DNA of 64,000 bases. It comes from Alisma plantago-aquatica (taxonomy: Eukaryota; Streptophyta; Magnoliopsida; Alismatales; Alismataceae). Below are positions 46,214-59,617 of the stretch, piece by piece (positions within the stretch are counted from its first letter, which is position 1; each line of letters begins with the position of its first letter). The notes under the pieces are model-generated. The model was given only the letters and a program-made list of their open reading frames with translations. It ran no database searches and had not been told where the DNA came from. The stretch covers positions 1,413,590,394-1,413,654,393 of the forward strand of contig OY856412.1 in assembly GCA_963693085.1 (NCBI GenBank). Reading direction: 5' to 3'. A program made the translations under genes and the position numbers.

Positions 46214-47829
46214 TGATGCGATGATTTTGAGTCGCATTTATAGACCTGTTTGATATGTGTTTTATGCTTTTATTAGTCATTTTTATGGTTAATGTTGCAT
46301 AATTTATCCACATTGGTCTTTGCTACTATTTTATGTCAAATCCCCTTTATTTCATCGTTTTGAGCATCAATTGTCAAAATATTATTATTTGTGTGAATTT
46401 ATGTGGTTTCGTGTTTGAATTTCAGGAAAAACAAGTATTTGCTTTCGTCGATACCATCGACGGAAGTCGATACCATCGACCGGACCACAGGCTGCCAGCC
46501 GTGAGTATCAGCAAAAAGTCAATACTATCGACAGGGATGTCGATGGTATCGAGCTATCATCAGGTTGCTGGCGAAGAAGCAGTCGATACCATCGACACCA
46601 AGTCGATACCATCGACGCACGGAGGCTACAGCAACGCAAAACGACAAAATCGTCTCTACAGGGTAGTCGATACCATCGACCCGTGTCGATGGTATCGAGA
46701 CTACATCAGGCACTCGGACAAAAGGAAAGAAGGGCGGCCGCTACTACAGCGGGTCGATACCATCGACTCACGTCGATGGTGTCGACACCGTAGGATATGA
46801 GTTGGCTTCCTAATGATCTCAATCGGACGGCTATGGTTAATTAGCGACCTAATGAGGGAGATATACCTAATGACGGCCGCCCAGACGAGGAGGAGGATCT
46901 GATTAGCCATTGCATGAGTACCGAGGAGTAGTAGAGAGGAGAACGGAGGCTAGAAGCTCATACCAGTTGATTCGGACATCGCAGAAGATGGATTTCACCA
47001 CTGAAAGGCGGGAGAGCACGTGTTCTACGCAAAGGTTCAACCAGTTCTTCTCCGTTCAGGGGTTTTCCCTTTCATTCCACGTTTTTCACATGTTTTCCCC
47101 TATTTCTACCATGTACTTGTGTGAGATGAACATGCAGGGCTAATCCCCTTCGTCTTTAGGACCGGGAGTAGCCCGAGAATTCATTGTATGACAATTTTAT
47201 AATAGTGAATCATATTTTATCTCTTAAATCTGTGGTATAGTTTCATTTTCTCCATATATTGTTATGCTTGATCACCATAATAATAACCTAATGCCCTTAA
47301 TCACTTTGAAAGAAGGATTAACGGCTGAAAAGAGACGAAATATACATTAATCGATAAATCCCTTGACCAAGGTGGTGTAAAATTAATGGTGGATACTGAG
47401 AGATCGCTCATAATGCACCTAGTTTAGGGTATAGGTTACTACGACGGTGTAACCGACCTAGACCTAGGTAGTGAATTGCACCACGACAGTGGGCAATTCT
47501 ATTTTCAGACCACTACCCGGATAGAGAGATAAAATTGAGGAATTGTATAAAATCGAATACAATGAAAACCCACAGTGAAACCACAATCCTAAAGATACCT
47601 TCTTGAATTGATTAAACCAAAAATTTAATCGATTGTTCGTTTTGTTTTCTTTCAATTTTCTTTTTAGTTTTCACAAAAACCCTCAACTTTTAATCGGCTT
47701 AGCTGATCGCAACTAGTTAGTAGGAGTCACCAACAATTCCGAGTATCCCTGTTTTTGACTCGGGCCTCACAAGGCCTATATTACTTTGACGCATTCTCTT
47801 GCATTTAAGCACATAGTTAAATTGCGTCA
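46214..47829 (+). repeat. 3' LTR of Element 2
   Basis: 1,616 bp; every landmark is offset by exactly 6,626 bp from the 5' LTR, including the motif array at 46447-46786. The right side is followed by CATAT. Confidence 0.95.
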
Positions 47830-47834
47830 CATAT

Positions 47835-50800
47835 AGAATCATAAATCACTAATCAAATAATCTGAGGTCATCAGATATTAGCTCCAACATCATGGCCCTC
47901 ACTACATTTACGTTGGTCGTACTGAGATAGTCACTGCCACTGAATTATATTTTTCCTTCGTTGGTTCAGAAGTTATTGGCACCTCTGACAAGATATTCAT
48001 TGGCACCGAGTGTGACACCCAATCCCACAAGATCAAGATTACTAAAAACAAAACTTGAATGAAATGTTAACCTCTCCTCAAACATGTAATATGCATACAT
48101 ATTTCACAAAGCACCATCGATAACAATATATTAAACATCTATACCACATGAGAGTTCCTAGGGCATATAACAAGTGCCATATATTACAAGTCTCCAATCA
48201 GCAAAAAGGGATAGGAGCTACGCTCAAAATACCTCATCAAAATGAAGCAAGCTTAAGCTTTACAATGTGGTTTTATGATAGAACACACACGTATAATATT
48301 ACGACACTCTTAACCACGGATATAGAGGTCATGTATGGATGGTGAAATTCAAGGTGGTTAAAGGATAACACAAAAGCACTCCCACTCAGACCTGAGAATA
48401 CAGGGACATGTATGAATTTATCCTTATATGATTTATCACTAACGGAGGGCCACACGAACATCACCTACCTCAGAGACATAAAATATAACACCCCATATAT
48501 ATGATTAAAACACATGTAGAAGTTTAATGAATATTAGTCCAATCAGGGTGAAAACACTACATCGATACAAGAGAACTAAGTATAAAGTGAATATATTTAT
48601 CTATAAGAAAGATTCATCAAATAACAATGCTTCATAAGATATAAAAACATAGACCATATATGGTTCTATTATAGAAATAAGTTACATTTAGTCTAAACTT
48701 GAAATAATGAGTAGAAATATTGTATCAAAATAAAATCAATAAGCCAGTTTCCAGTATCCATCATATTTTCCAGCAGGATCATCACCTCAGTCATCAATCA
48801 ATATCACTAGGTATATGCAGGATCCAAATGAAGGGGGAAAGTTCTCAGTCACACATGCAGTCACAAAGGTGAAAGATAAAAAAAAGAGTCAGTCTAACTA
48901 GTAAGCTCATGTAGATTTAGGACAGTCTTCCTCCTTGTTGATCATCTCTGTCACTTTCAGGAGAGTTTGGTTGTTCTTCTAAATAGGGTGGAAAACCTAC
49001 AAGGATGAGACCCCAACAAACAATGACATAATATAACATATGAAACTGCTATTACTTACCAAACAAAACATTTAAAGTAAAAAAAATAGGGGATTAAACA
49101 TGTAAACTATCGATGCACCTGGAGTTACAGACTTACACATCCACTCTGGCATCAAGGCTACCTACAAGGATGTTAGAGAGCATAAGCATACCATATGTAA
49201 TAAAGAATATCCATCCAAAGGTGCAACCATGTTAAAAGCCAGCTAAACCTAAATAGATATACTAAATCAATGAGGTATATTTTAGATCCACTCAATCAGC
49301 TAGCTAGATGTTATTAAGCCATCCTAGCAATCCATACAAGATATAAGAATATCAACATTACCTAGATCTCTCTTAAAAACCTCAAGCGGATGTGAGGTAA
49401 CAAAAAGGTAGGCAGACCACTTATTGGCCCACCATGGATATGTGCCTAAAAGTGGATGCACCAATCTCAAGCCCACCAAGGGTACAGAAGTGACGACGCC
49501 ACATAAATTGGGTAATAACCATTCCATCAGACCATATACATTTAACAAGTCCCAAAACTATTTAAAGACAATAGGATTCCACAATCCTATGTGTCCCCAT
49601 ATATTCACTAATGCATGGCTCTAAGAATTTTCTAACAACTTCATGTTGTCATAAAGTTAACTTATTTCACTATCCTCCCTAGCGACCCAGGGGAATACAT
49701 CTAAGGACTCAGGGCTTTACAAGATAGTTTCTATTTATTAATTATATTCATTATCTTAAGGCTACAACAACCAAAGGTAAAAAGACAAACTAGTAAGAAA
49801 TAAACAATGATTATGCAATAATAATTTTAAAAGATTTAAAATGTTTCACCAATAAGTCTTACCTTCTCATGACAAGACACATATATCATGCCTCAGTTCA
49901 CATTAAGAAATTCATGTATACCTTGGTCCTTTAAACAATATAGAATGAAAGGTCTCCTGCACACCATAGACTATTTAAAAGTTAGGTATTCATAGATAAA
50001 TATAAGAAATATCTTTAGAACCCTCCTTTTTTCCTTACAGGAACTAACTTTACGTATTCCAATAACATAGCAGCAATAGAATAACTCAATACATGTACTT
50101 AAGAGGTAAAACAAACAACATCAACTTACAAGTTAACATCTTTTAAACATGTAGATCAGCTTCATCATTAAGATCATAATCTTCTCATATCTTCACTAGA
50201 TAACAATGAATAATCATCTTTTACATACAAATGGGGTACTCATGGTACATAACAACATTCAGGCCATAAATTTATTGGTCCAAGGTCAAGGTATATAGAG
50301 ATACCTTCTTTTAGAATTTCCGAAGTATATAGAAAAAACATCTATGAAATGCAAGGATAGTAGGCAATAATTGAGTCTAACGTCATGCCACTCGCCCAAC
50401 AAGGGTAGAAATGAGTATGTTCTCAAAAAGCAACTATGAAGTCCAAGTTTCAAAATAAACTCCATTGATGGAGGCAAACTTCCCAAGATCTTCAATCCTC
50501 CCCCTTCAAACACACTATAGGGTTGTTGATCTATGACCAAAGGAAACTAAGAAAGCTAAGAGAAATGTGGATACATGATGTAGGACTCCTCAACCAAAAT
50601 CCTAGAGAAAAACCACATAGTTTATGTCCAAGAGGAACAAGAAGTAAAAAGATCATGAAAAGATTGCAAGATCGAGGTTTGTCTTACCCCAATTCAAGAT
50701 CAAAATCCTCATGATGGCTCTCAATGCTTAATAAGAGAAGAAACGAGGGTAGATCATGTCAGAAACAAAGACCAATGAATGAAAAGATACCTTAGGTTAT

Positions 50801-51574
50801 TATCAAAAGATGGTATCTTGATCTATAGAAGCACCTCGAGGCCCAGGTTGTACAAGTGAAATGAGAAAGAAGATTGGGGGTGTATATAGCCCTAAAGGGA
50901 AGATTAAGGTGGTCAAATTTTCACCTTTTAGTCAAAAGATGTACCTTCATTTTTTGTTGCCTCATCAGTAGACAAACCCCATCCTTCCATAACTATGTAC
51001 TAACAAGTATGACATGGGAATACACAAATAGGAAACTTGCTGATTAAACTTATTAGTTCAAGAAATTTAGAGAAACCATCGAAAGATATACCATAGAGTA
51101 CCATCGGTAGAGATATTTCATAAAATCATCGATTTCCATGGTGTATTCTTCTAATTGGTACTCTAAACAAATTGAGAGAATGGAAGAGGACCCTATGCTA
51201 GTTCTAAACCCTTAAAGAGTGAGGCACACTTCCATTGGTCTTCTACTGATGGATGGTTAGATCACTTGCATTAGTTCTCAACTGACGAAATGATAGTGAA
51301 ACTAGGTTAGACCACCTAAGTGCATCCACCTAAAGCCAAACAAAGAGAAGAAGAAGGAAAAGAACATGATATGTAAAAATTACAAGTAAACCCTCAACCA
51401 AGGGAAATTGGCACATAGGCCCATAAGCAAGATGCCCTCCAACTAATAACACAATAAACATCCTCAAATAAGTCTTAAAGGAACAAAATGGGATTAAGGG
51501 GTTAATATAGGTCAAGTGTTTTTTAGCCTCAAACCCCTAACAAGGATTTCTCCCCTTAATCCCAGGGAAAAGGG
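47835..51574. other. AT-rich intergenic DNA, probably decayed LTR of the chromovirus to its right
   Basis: No gene is supported. It lies on the 3' side of the minus-strand chromovirus pol and contains promoter/UTR-like stretches (for example 50460-50760), so at least part may be its long 3' LTR. I cannot set its ends. Confidence 0.35.
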
Positions 51575-54310
51575 GTTTTACTTCTTGTGCATCTCCTCCT
51601 CAAGTTCCCATGTAGCCTTTGCAACACTGTGGTGATGCCACAACCCTTTTAGCAGCAATATATCTTTCTTCCTCAATTTCTACACTCACTTGTCCAAGTA
51701 CAACACTAGACCTTTGAAATATGACATGTCATCATTAAGTTGCGTCCATCTACTCAATTGTTTGCTCAGTTCTTGGATGTCATTCTATCAACATAGATAT
51801 AAGAAACACAGTATACAACCTTTGAAGTGTAGGTGGTATCTCCATCTTATAGTCTAACTTCCCAACTTACACAACAATAGGATTAGACCCCATAAAATTG
51901 GGTGCTAGATTTCCCCACTTACCAAACCTTAGAACCCCTATGAATGGTGACACCATGAGATAAACCATGTCACCCACCCATAACTCTTAAGGAAATATTT
52001 CGATTGTCTATTTATGTCCTATACATTCATGCACTACCTTTAGTTGTTGTCTGATCATTTTGATCTTATTTGTTGTCTATTGTAGCAACTCAGGGCCTAG
52101 ATGGTGGTATTCGTCGACTTCATACCAACACAATGGTGATCTATAGTTTATCTCATACAATGCCTCATACAGTGCTATATCTACACTCTTATGGTAATTG
52201 TTGTTGTAAGAAAACTCTATCAAACTAATATGATCACCCCAACTCCCTTACAAATATAGAGTATAAGAACTCTAAAGACTTCTAGAGTTTGTAGTGTCAT
52301 TTAAATTAGTCATTTTTTATTGATGGAAAGTTGTACCAAACGTTATTTGTGTACCCAAAGTTGTGTAAAATTGTTCTCGACACCTGTTAGTGAACTAATG
52401 CCCTCTATTAGGTATTATTGTTACTAGAATTCCACGCAACTGCATAACATCAGCTATGCAGACTTGTGCAAACTTCCCATCTAAAAAGGTAATCTTGACT
52501 AGTAAGAATTGTGCCACCTTGATCAACATGTCTACCACCACCCAAATAGAATTTTGTCCCTTAGTGGTTCTTGGCATGACAACTACAAAATATATAGTCA
52601 TGTGTCCAGACTTCATTATGAGATTGGTAGGAGTTGTAGGATTCTTAGTAGCTTGTAATGTTTTCCTTAACCTATTGAAAAACTATAAACTTGATCATAA
52701 GCTCTGCCATGCCCTTCTTCAACCTGTGCCACTGGTATAGGTCTTTAATATCATGTTACATCTTGGTTCTACTTGGATGCATCATGTATACTGAAGTGTA
52801 CAGTTCTACATGCATGGTCTTTCTCATCCCATTCACATGAGGCACGACCATCATGTTATGATAGCAAGGAGTCCCTTGATCTCAATCATGAAACCCTTAA
52901 TGCTTACCGCTACCAAATTCTTCCTAGATGACTTGAATCATGATGTGCTTCTTTGATTTTTTGTGTAAGTGTGGGCTTGTTCTATCATTGTGCTAATAGC
53001 CCCCTAACATGGAGGCTTCCATTTGCACATGCACCTATTACAGGGATACCAGAATATCCCTTCTTCCATATGTCATGGAATACAAGTGTGTAGCTCTCGA
53101 TGTAGATGATGATGAAAACCTCCTACTCAAGGCATTCACTACCACATTTTCCTTGTTGGGGTGGTACTTGTGCATAATCCTTTATCATCTTAGGCAACCT
53201 ATATTGTCCCATGCTTAGATCCTTATTTGAGAAAAGATATTGAAGATTCTTATGGTTTGTTGAAACATGACATTTTCCCAATACAGATAATGTCTCTAGA
53301 TATTCAGTCCCAACATGTCTGCTACAAACTCCATATCATGAGTTGGGTATCTCTCCTCATGCTTCTTTAGTTGTCTTGAAGAAAACGAGATCACATGGTT
53401 TTCCTACATTAGCATATACCCAAGAACTTCCTTTCAAACAGCACAAAATACTATATACCCCTTCCCAATCTCTAGAATCTATCACCGGTGTGAATATCAT
53501 CTTCTCCTTTAGTAGATGGAAGCTTTGGATACACTTATCAGTCCATATAAATGGAACTTATCAACCTTGTCAACAATTGGGCTATCACACTTAAGTCTTT
53601 GAGTTGGTCGTCAATTTATGGATGGAATGCTCGTAGTACCTTACCAACCCCAGGAAGCTTTATACCACTTTTGGCATTTTTGGCTACTCTTATAATAGGA
53701 CTAGCTCCACCTTCTTAGGATCTACACAAATCCCCTGGTGGATATGACATGACCAAAAGAGACACTTTTTTTTAACCAAACCTCACACTTGCTAAACTTA
53801 GCATACAACTAGTTTCGCATCAAAAGTTCCAAAATCAAAAGATACTTCTTGTGCTATTACTGGTCTTTGGAATAGAACAAGATCTCATCTATAAATACTA
53901 CCACAAATTGGTCTAGATATTGGTCGAATACCCAACTCATCATCTCCATGAAAGATGTATGTGCATTGATTAGCAGAAATGACACACAAAATATCATAGT
54001 TCTCATACTAATATTTGCAGGTTATTTAGGTATATACTCAACTTTAGTCCTCATTTGATGATACCCTGACTACAAATCTATTTTCAAAAACGTTATATCC
54101 CCTTTGAACTGATCAAACAAGTCATTGATTCTCAATAACTGATATTTATCTTCACCATAACTTTAGTTAACTACCTTAGTCTATACATAACATCATTGAG
54201 CCATCCTTCTTTTTAAAAAATAGAATAGGTGCAACCCATGGAGAGGTGTTGTTCTTGATGAAACATTTGTCTAACCACTCTAGTAACTACTTCTTTGACT
54301 CCTTCATCTT
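51575..54310 (-). pseudogene. Decayed Del/Tekay-type chromovirus pol: RT, RNase H, integrase, chromodomain
   Basis: Minus-strand order. RT at about 54300-53840 has YQLLRINDLFDQFKGDITFL, SGYHQMRTK and YLDQFVVVFIDEILFYSKD (FIDE where FIDD is usual). RNase H at about 53560-53200 has SRQLKKHEERYPTHDMEF. Integrase at 52616-52395 has PRTTKGQNSIWVVVDMLIKV and FLLVKITFLDGKFAQV. The integrase C-terminus at about 51976-51850 has GDMVYLMVSPFIGVLRFGK. The chromodomain at about 51660-51575 has ATWELEEEMHKKYP. The chromodomain identifies a chromovirus. Many stops and frameshifts show great age. Gag is not recognisable. Confidence 0.85.
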
Positions 54311-57300
54311 TTTTGATGCAATTGTGTATGGTGCTTGTGCTACAGGCTATGTACATAGGAGAATATTGATCTCAAAATGAATATCTTGAGAAGGTGGAAT
54401 GTTGGCAAAGTTTTCAGGAAAGACATCCACAAACTCTCGAATAGTGGGTACATAGATACTAAGAATCATTACCTTAGAATTAGCCGTGTGAGCTAGAAAA
54501 GCCTCACAAGCCTACCTCATCAGTCTCTAAACTATGGCAGCATACACTAAATACATAGGAAGAATCTTCTAGTCTTCTTGCAAAGTATAAGAGACATCTT
54601 CTTCTCAGAACTCGATAACCTTGGACCTAGTTACAAACACCACCCAATACCCCTCTAATGAGAGGTGCATCGATGTTACACCCACATCCCAGGATAGCCT
54701 CTAATAATGATACTAGGGCATAAGTTGAGGATTTAACATAATATGAAGAACACCATTAACGTTTTCATTGATTTCAAACTCTTTGTTTCCTCAGATTCAA
54801 TCACATAAACTAATTTTACAAGGGAATTTACAACTTGATTACTCTAATCTGATTTCAAAAATAAAGGTACATATCTAAAATTCATTCCTTTTATCACACT
54901 TTCATGTACATACAACATGATAAACAAATACATGTTCTATATTTAAGGAGAAAAAGTTATACTCATCAATTAAAACTCTCTCCATGCTATACAAGGACCA
55001 AGAGTGACATGGACCAATTAAACTTGACTAATATGATTCTTAGCTCATGTGGAAAATCTACTCTGGCTTTCACATTCTTCATATCCACATTATTTTCTAA
55101 AACATTGTGAGTACATGGGTGAGCCTACTCGCTCAGTGGATGAGTACTTCAAAGCAATGGTTTAAAGCACTTTAATGGTTCAAATTATATTATTGAACAA
55201 CAACATTTAAATTATAATAGAAATGAATTACGAAATAAATAATCATTAACCAACATATAATTAGTGGGATTTTTCTAGATAAGCACAAGGATTAAATCAA
55301 TAACTAGACATGCTTGAATAATCACAAAGGAACTAATAATTTAGAAACATACAAATGGCATGTTACTCTAGATAACTACAAAGTAATAATGAATAACCAC
55401 ACACTATTGATTAACCTCTCATTCCTCTTATTATGCCTCGATCCTACATGAAGTGTACCATGACATGTGAAAGCATCACATCAAGCTACAATATCACTAT
55501 ACAAGGATTAGAAGCATGCCCATGTTCCTAATACTATCTCTTGAGTAAGACCCCATCTGTAGCTGGCCTCGCCATGTTTGGCTCTTGGCAGCGAATGGGA
55601 GCGGTCAGATATCTCAACTCCTCTAAACCTAGGTACTCAGACAGAAAGTCAAAAACATATTATCTTTGCATCAGTGGTTCCAGAAGGGCTAACCAACTAA
55701 CCAACAACACAGGGACCACCGACATCCCCGGTTGATGTTGGATACCTCACAATCATAAGGAGTCTTCCCTACTGCTCAAGACCATTGCACCCTATTGGTG
55801 CGATCTAGCTTACCTTCATTTGGACTACCTCCAGTCAGAAAGTTGTTTCATCCTCATAGTGCAGACCTTCCTATGAAGGATTCTATATTGTTTAGGGCAT
55901 CTAAATGTCTGATTAATTCTTTAAATTTGTGATTTAGTCAACATATCAACATTTTTTAGTTTAGCTTTGTACACAGTTTATTTCATTGATCATCTGTAAT
56001 ATGTATTGTAAACTGAACTTTTGAGCATCACCGCATCTCATATTAAGAAACAATAATATCAAAATACTTGTTTCTCTGAATGCCCTGTCCTTAGGGTTTC
56101 ATTTGCCTCATTTAGATATCACATGACTCGCATAAGCATTTAATGCATCATAAACATTCACGAAACAAAGACTACTTTTAGTAGTTTACATATATAAAAA
56201 TATATATATGAAACCTTGGAATAAAAAACTAGTCTTGCACACCATTCATTGTGATATTATGCATCAAGAATAACCTTTAGTAAATAAGTCCATCACATTA
56301 AAAAGAATCACTTTTTTTGGGTCCCATGACATCTATTCACAATCTTTCAACTTACTACGCATATAGGGTTTTACCATCTTTACTAAGATATCAAACAACA
56401 ACAGTTAAAATCAAATCAATTCCAAGATAATAATTGAAATACTCATTCCAAGCATTCAGGTAAAATAATCATTTACATTTAAGGAGATTCAAATAGGCAA
56501 ATTTCTTCATTCAATTATACACCAATTTCAAAATAAAAAACTATAGCTTCTGATATATTTTATAATTTCTATAGTAGCTTTAGAAATTCCACTATATATG
56601 TGTTATTTCCAATTCTAATATATTTACAATATGTTATATTAATCACATCATGATTTAATACATTTCTAGATCATAAAAGTTAAAATTAAAAAGAAGATCT
56701 AGGTTTCATTTTTGTTTATAGAAAGAGCTGAAGATTACAATAGATTAAATCTAACTTTGTGCAATATACTATTTAAAGGAATTACCCACTCACCTAGATT
56801 TGATCCTAGATTTCTAACCTTGAATCTAAGCTTTATAAGTCTAGATTTATGGTCTACAACGCTTGGATTTCTAGTCTATAACCCCCAAACATACTTCCAA
56901 CTACTCAAAATCAGACCTACAACTTTAAAAAAAATGGTTGGAGAAAGAAGATGAAGTAAGGAGGAAAAGAAACCCCAATGCGTCAAATAGAAGGTCTCTA
57001 TGGATCAAAGAGGAATGATAGAACACATCTACGGTCTAGAACTACTTACTATGGAGGATTTGTGGCTATTTCATTGATCTCCAGTCGATCTCCATGTTTT
57101 CGCCAAAAATTTCCCTGCCTTCTAGGTCGTCCTTTTGTCAACCTAAGGGTCTTAGAGTGTATAGTATCACATTATGGTTCGTACACACATAATTTTATTG
57201 AAAATAGATATATACAACAAAGGTTATGGTCATTTTATGATTGGTTATACTGGGTGGCGATTCTCGCTGGTCGCTGGGCCTATTGGGCCTTCTCGACGGT

Positions 57301-59617
57301 CACTAGACTTTGGCTTCGCAGTTGCTGGGCCTTTATCTCTATGGTTGATGGGCCTTTGTCTTGGTGGTTTCTGGCCTACGACTCAACGATCACTGGGCAT
57401 ATGGCTTGGCGGTTTCTAGGAAATAATACATGTTACTAAAAAGACCATAACTCTCTTATTTTAACTCCAATTCGGTTCATTCCTATTGTGTTGGATTCAT
57501 AGTTTAATTCTCTACAAATACTCAATGTTATTTTGATTATATTCTCAAATCATAGTATTTTTATCAATTATTTTCTCAAGTATCATTAATTCTCCTCCCA
57601 CATATATGTGTGGGTTATCTCTATATCAACTAAGACTCCGATCTCATCTTATACTCAAGTCATGACTATGAGTTATCCAAATCATATAAAAATTTGAATT
57701 TAATCAATGTTACATATAAAATACAAAAAAAATCATTTATCATTCCTCTATACCCATTAAGTTTTGTATTTATATACTATTCAAATACTAAATTTGACCG
57801 ATTACAATTTACAATTTTCAAACTATAATAATATAAAGAAAAAGGATGATTAGAGTTCCTCCTTAGGTTTGAAACATCACAACAATACATCGCATTATTA
57901 AATAAGGTTAAATAATAATATCATGATTAAGCATGTAATTCACCTTGTAAACCCTAGTTTACCAACTAAGCTCAGAATGCGATCATAACAATTTAGAAAA
58001 AGGGGTTTGGGTCACAAATGGATATGTTACGACATTCAATCACCGCTTGGATGATAAAATAGTGTGTTGTACCAAATCAAGAAAAATAGTTACATATACA
58101 AAAGTGGACAAGTTAGAATGAAAAGGTTCCATCTGAGCTATAACAACTTCAGTGCAAGCCCCAAATCCCATATCTCTCTTAGAAAATAGGGATAGGGTCT
58201 GAGGTGATTAAGCTAGCTAACACAAAGCACCATGTGAACATTTTAATTTCATTTATATATATAAAAATATGATGTGTACATAAAATCCTTCCATATGAGC
58301 ATTCATCTCATATTGAAAGCACAATAACTGTTCTTATTCATAACTTGATAGTTCAACACGTTCAAACATATGAAGCATATATTTTACAACCATTCTACAA
58401 TGAATAAAGTTATGATGCCTTATACTTGACTAATACGACTCCTTCTTTTTGTAAATGTAGGACCTAGAGTGGGTAGTCTCTATATTGACTAATTCTACCT
58501 TGAAAGACTGGTAACATCCATATATGGTAGCATTCTTTTGAATCTATATCTATCATTATGATCAATGTGGTTACTTAAAAATTTCGTTCACTGGAGGGTG
58601 AGCTACATGCTCAGTAAATGGAAATTCATCAAGTAACAAGACAATACAAAAATTGTTCATTTAGTACATCACAACATATAAAAGCTAAGTAGAACCAATA
58701 AATATTGATCTGAATGTGAACACTACCAAATTTATTAACCAATCAAAATACTAGGAATAACTATACAATAAATTCTTGACAATAACTAATTCATATTTTA
58801 TCATTTTGTTTTCCTTAGGCCCACATGAGGTGTACCAACAATATGTGGAAGCATCATAGAAAGTTAAGATCTCCCTATGCAAGTCTTCAATTTTTTTCTA
58901 GATTCAAAGTTAGTCAACTAGCTACCTAGTCTACAATGGGACTTTCCATGTCTAGTGTTAGTGTCTATATCAACTAGGTGGAGAAACATGACTCCTCCTT
59001 TGAACCTAGGTCTTCATGTAGAGAGTCAAAGAACTATGGCTTAGTGGTTCCGTGATTGTTGACTCACTGAGTGGAAACTGAACTAGGTACCATTAGTATC
59101 TCTGGTAAATGTTGGCTATATGTCTTTAAGTGTAGTAAAAAATTAGTACAACTAGGATCTCCAATTATTATAGGGTACAACTGGACATCACTAAAATATC
59201 TAGTTAATGTTGGATACCCCTTCTATAATTTAAGAGGCCATCCATAGTGGGATTAACCCCTCGTGCCCCAGTGGCACACTTCATCTTCATCTCCCAGATG
59301 GTGCCACTGGATATGTCATTTCCTTCATTGTGGTGCAGACTTTGATAAGGAATATAAATTGTTTAGGGAATCCAAAATTCTATATGATTCTTTACTTTCA
59401 CTGTTCAATGACGTACTAAACTATTCATAGATTTATCCTATAATTAGATCATTTCTCTTTTATTATGAATTTAATATTGCACTTGTACCAGTCAAAATCA
59501 CACTCAAGTAAATATAGATATATATGGTGCTTTAAAAGACATAAACTAAAGTTTCTATAATAACTATGTTACTATCTTTGAACACTTGTATTTCAATAAT
59601 ACTGAGAACTGCATTTC
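54311..59617. other. AT-rich intergenic DNA with diverged internal repeats
   Basis: The segments 55100-55930 and 58590-59400 are diverged copies of each other (ATGAAGTGTACCA / ATGAGGTGTACCA; GTGCAGACCTTCCTATGAAGG / GTGCAGACTTTGATAAGG; ATTGTTTAGGGCATC / ATTGTTTAGGGAATC). They may be decayed LTR parts of the chromovirus. 57680-57960 resembles 25440-25720. No gene is supported; the open frame at 56978-57439 has no recognisable domain. Confidence 0.45.
57243..57420. repeat. GC-rich degenerate repeat CTGGGCCTTT..TTGGYGGTT
   Basis: About five degenerate units of about 22-45 bp containing CTGGGC(C/A)T and TTGG(C/T)GGTT in otherwise very AT-rich DNA. The layout resembles the motif arrays in the other LTRs, but the sequence is unrelated. 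Confidence 0.5.

Larger units (their letters stand above)
39588..47829 (+). mobile_element. Element 2: non-autonomous Athila/Tat-type LTR retrotransposon with gag and protease only
   Basis: The LTRs at 39588-41203 and 46214-47829 are both 1,616 bp, start TGATGCGATG, and keep the same offset throughout the landmarks checked. The target duplication is CATAT on both sides (39583-39587, 47830-47834). A tRNA-Asp-type primer site, gag, and protease are followed directly by the post-pol hairpin, so reverse transcriptase, RNase H and integrase are deleted. Then come a palindrome array, an internal TATA box with a small frame, an internal polypurine tract, a 1.5-kb AT-rich spacer, and the final tract. 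It resembles the described class of terminal-repeat elements that keep only gag. About four differences are seen in the first 150 LTR bases. Confidence 0.95.

Noticed and set aside
56978..57439. 153-residue plus-strand protein
   Set aside because: Trp-rich composition comes from the degenerate repeat at 57243-57420; no domain, and the neighbouring DNA is decayed repeat.
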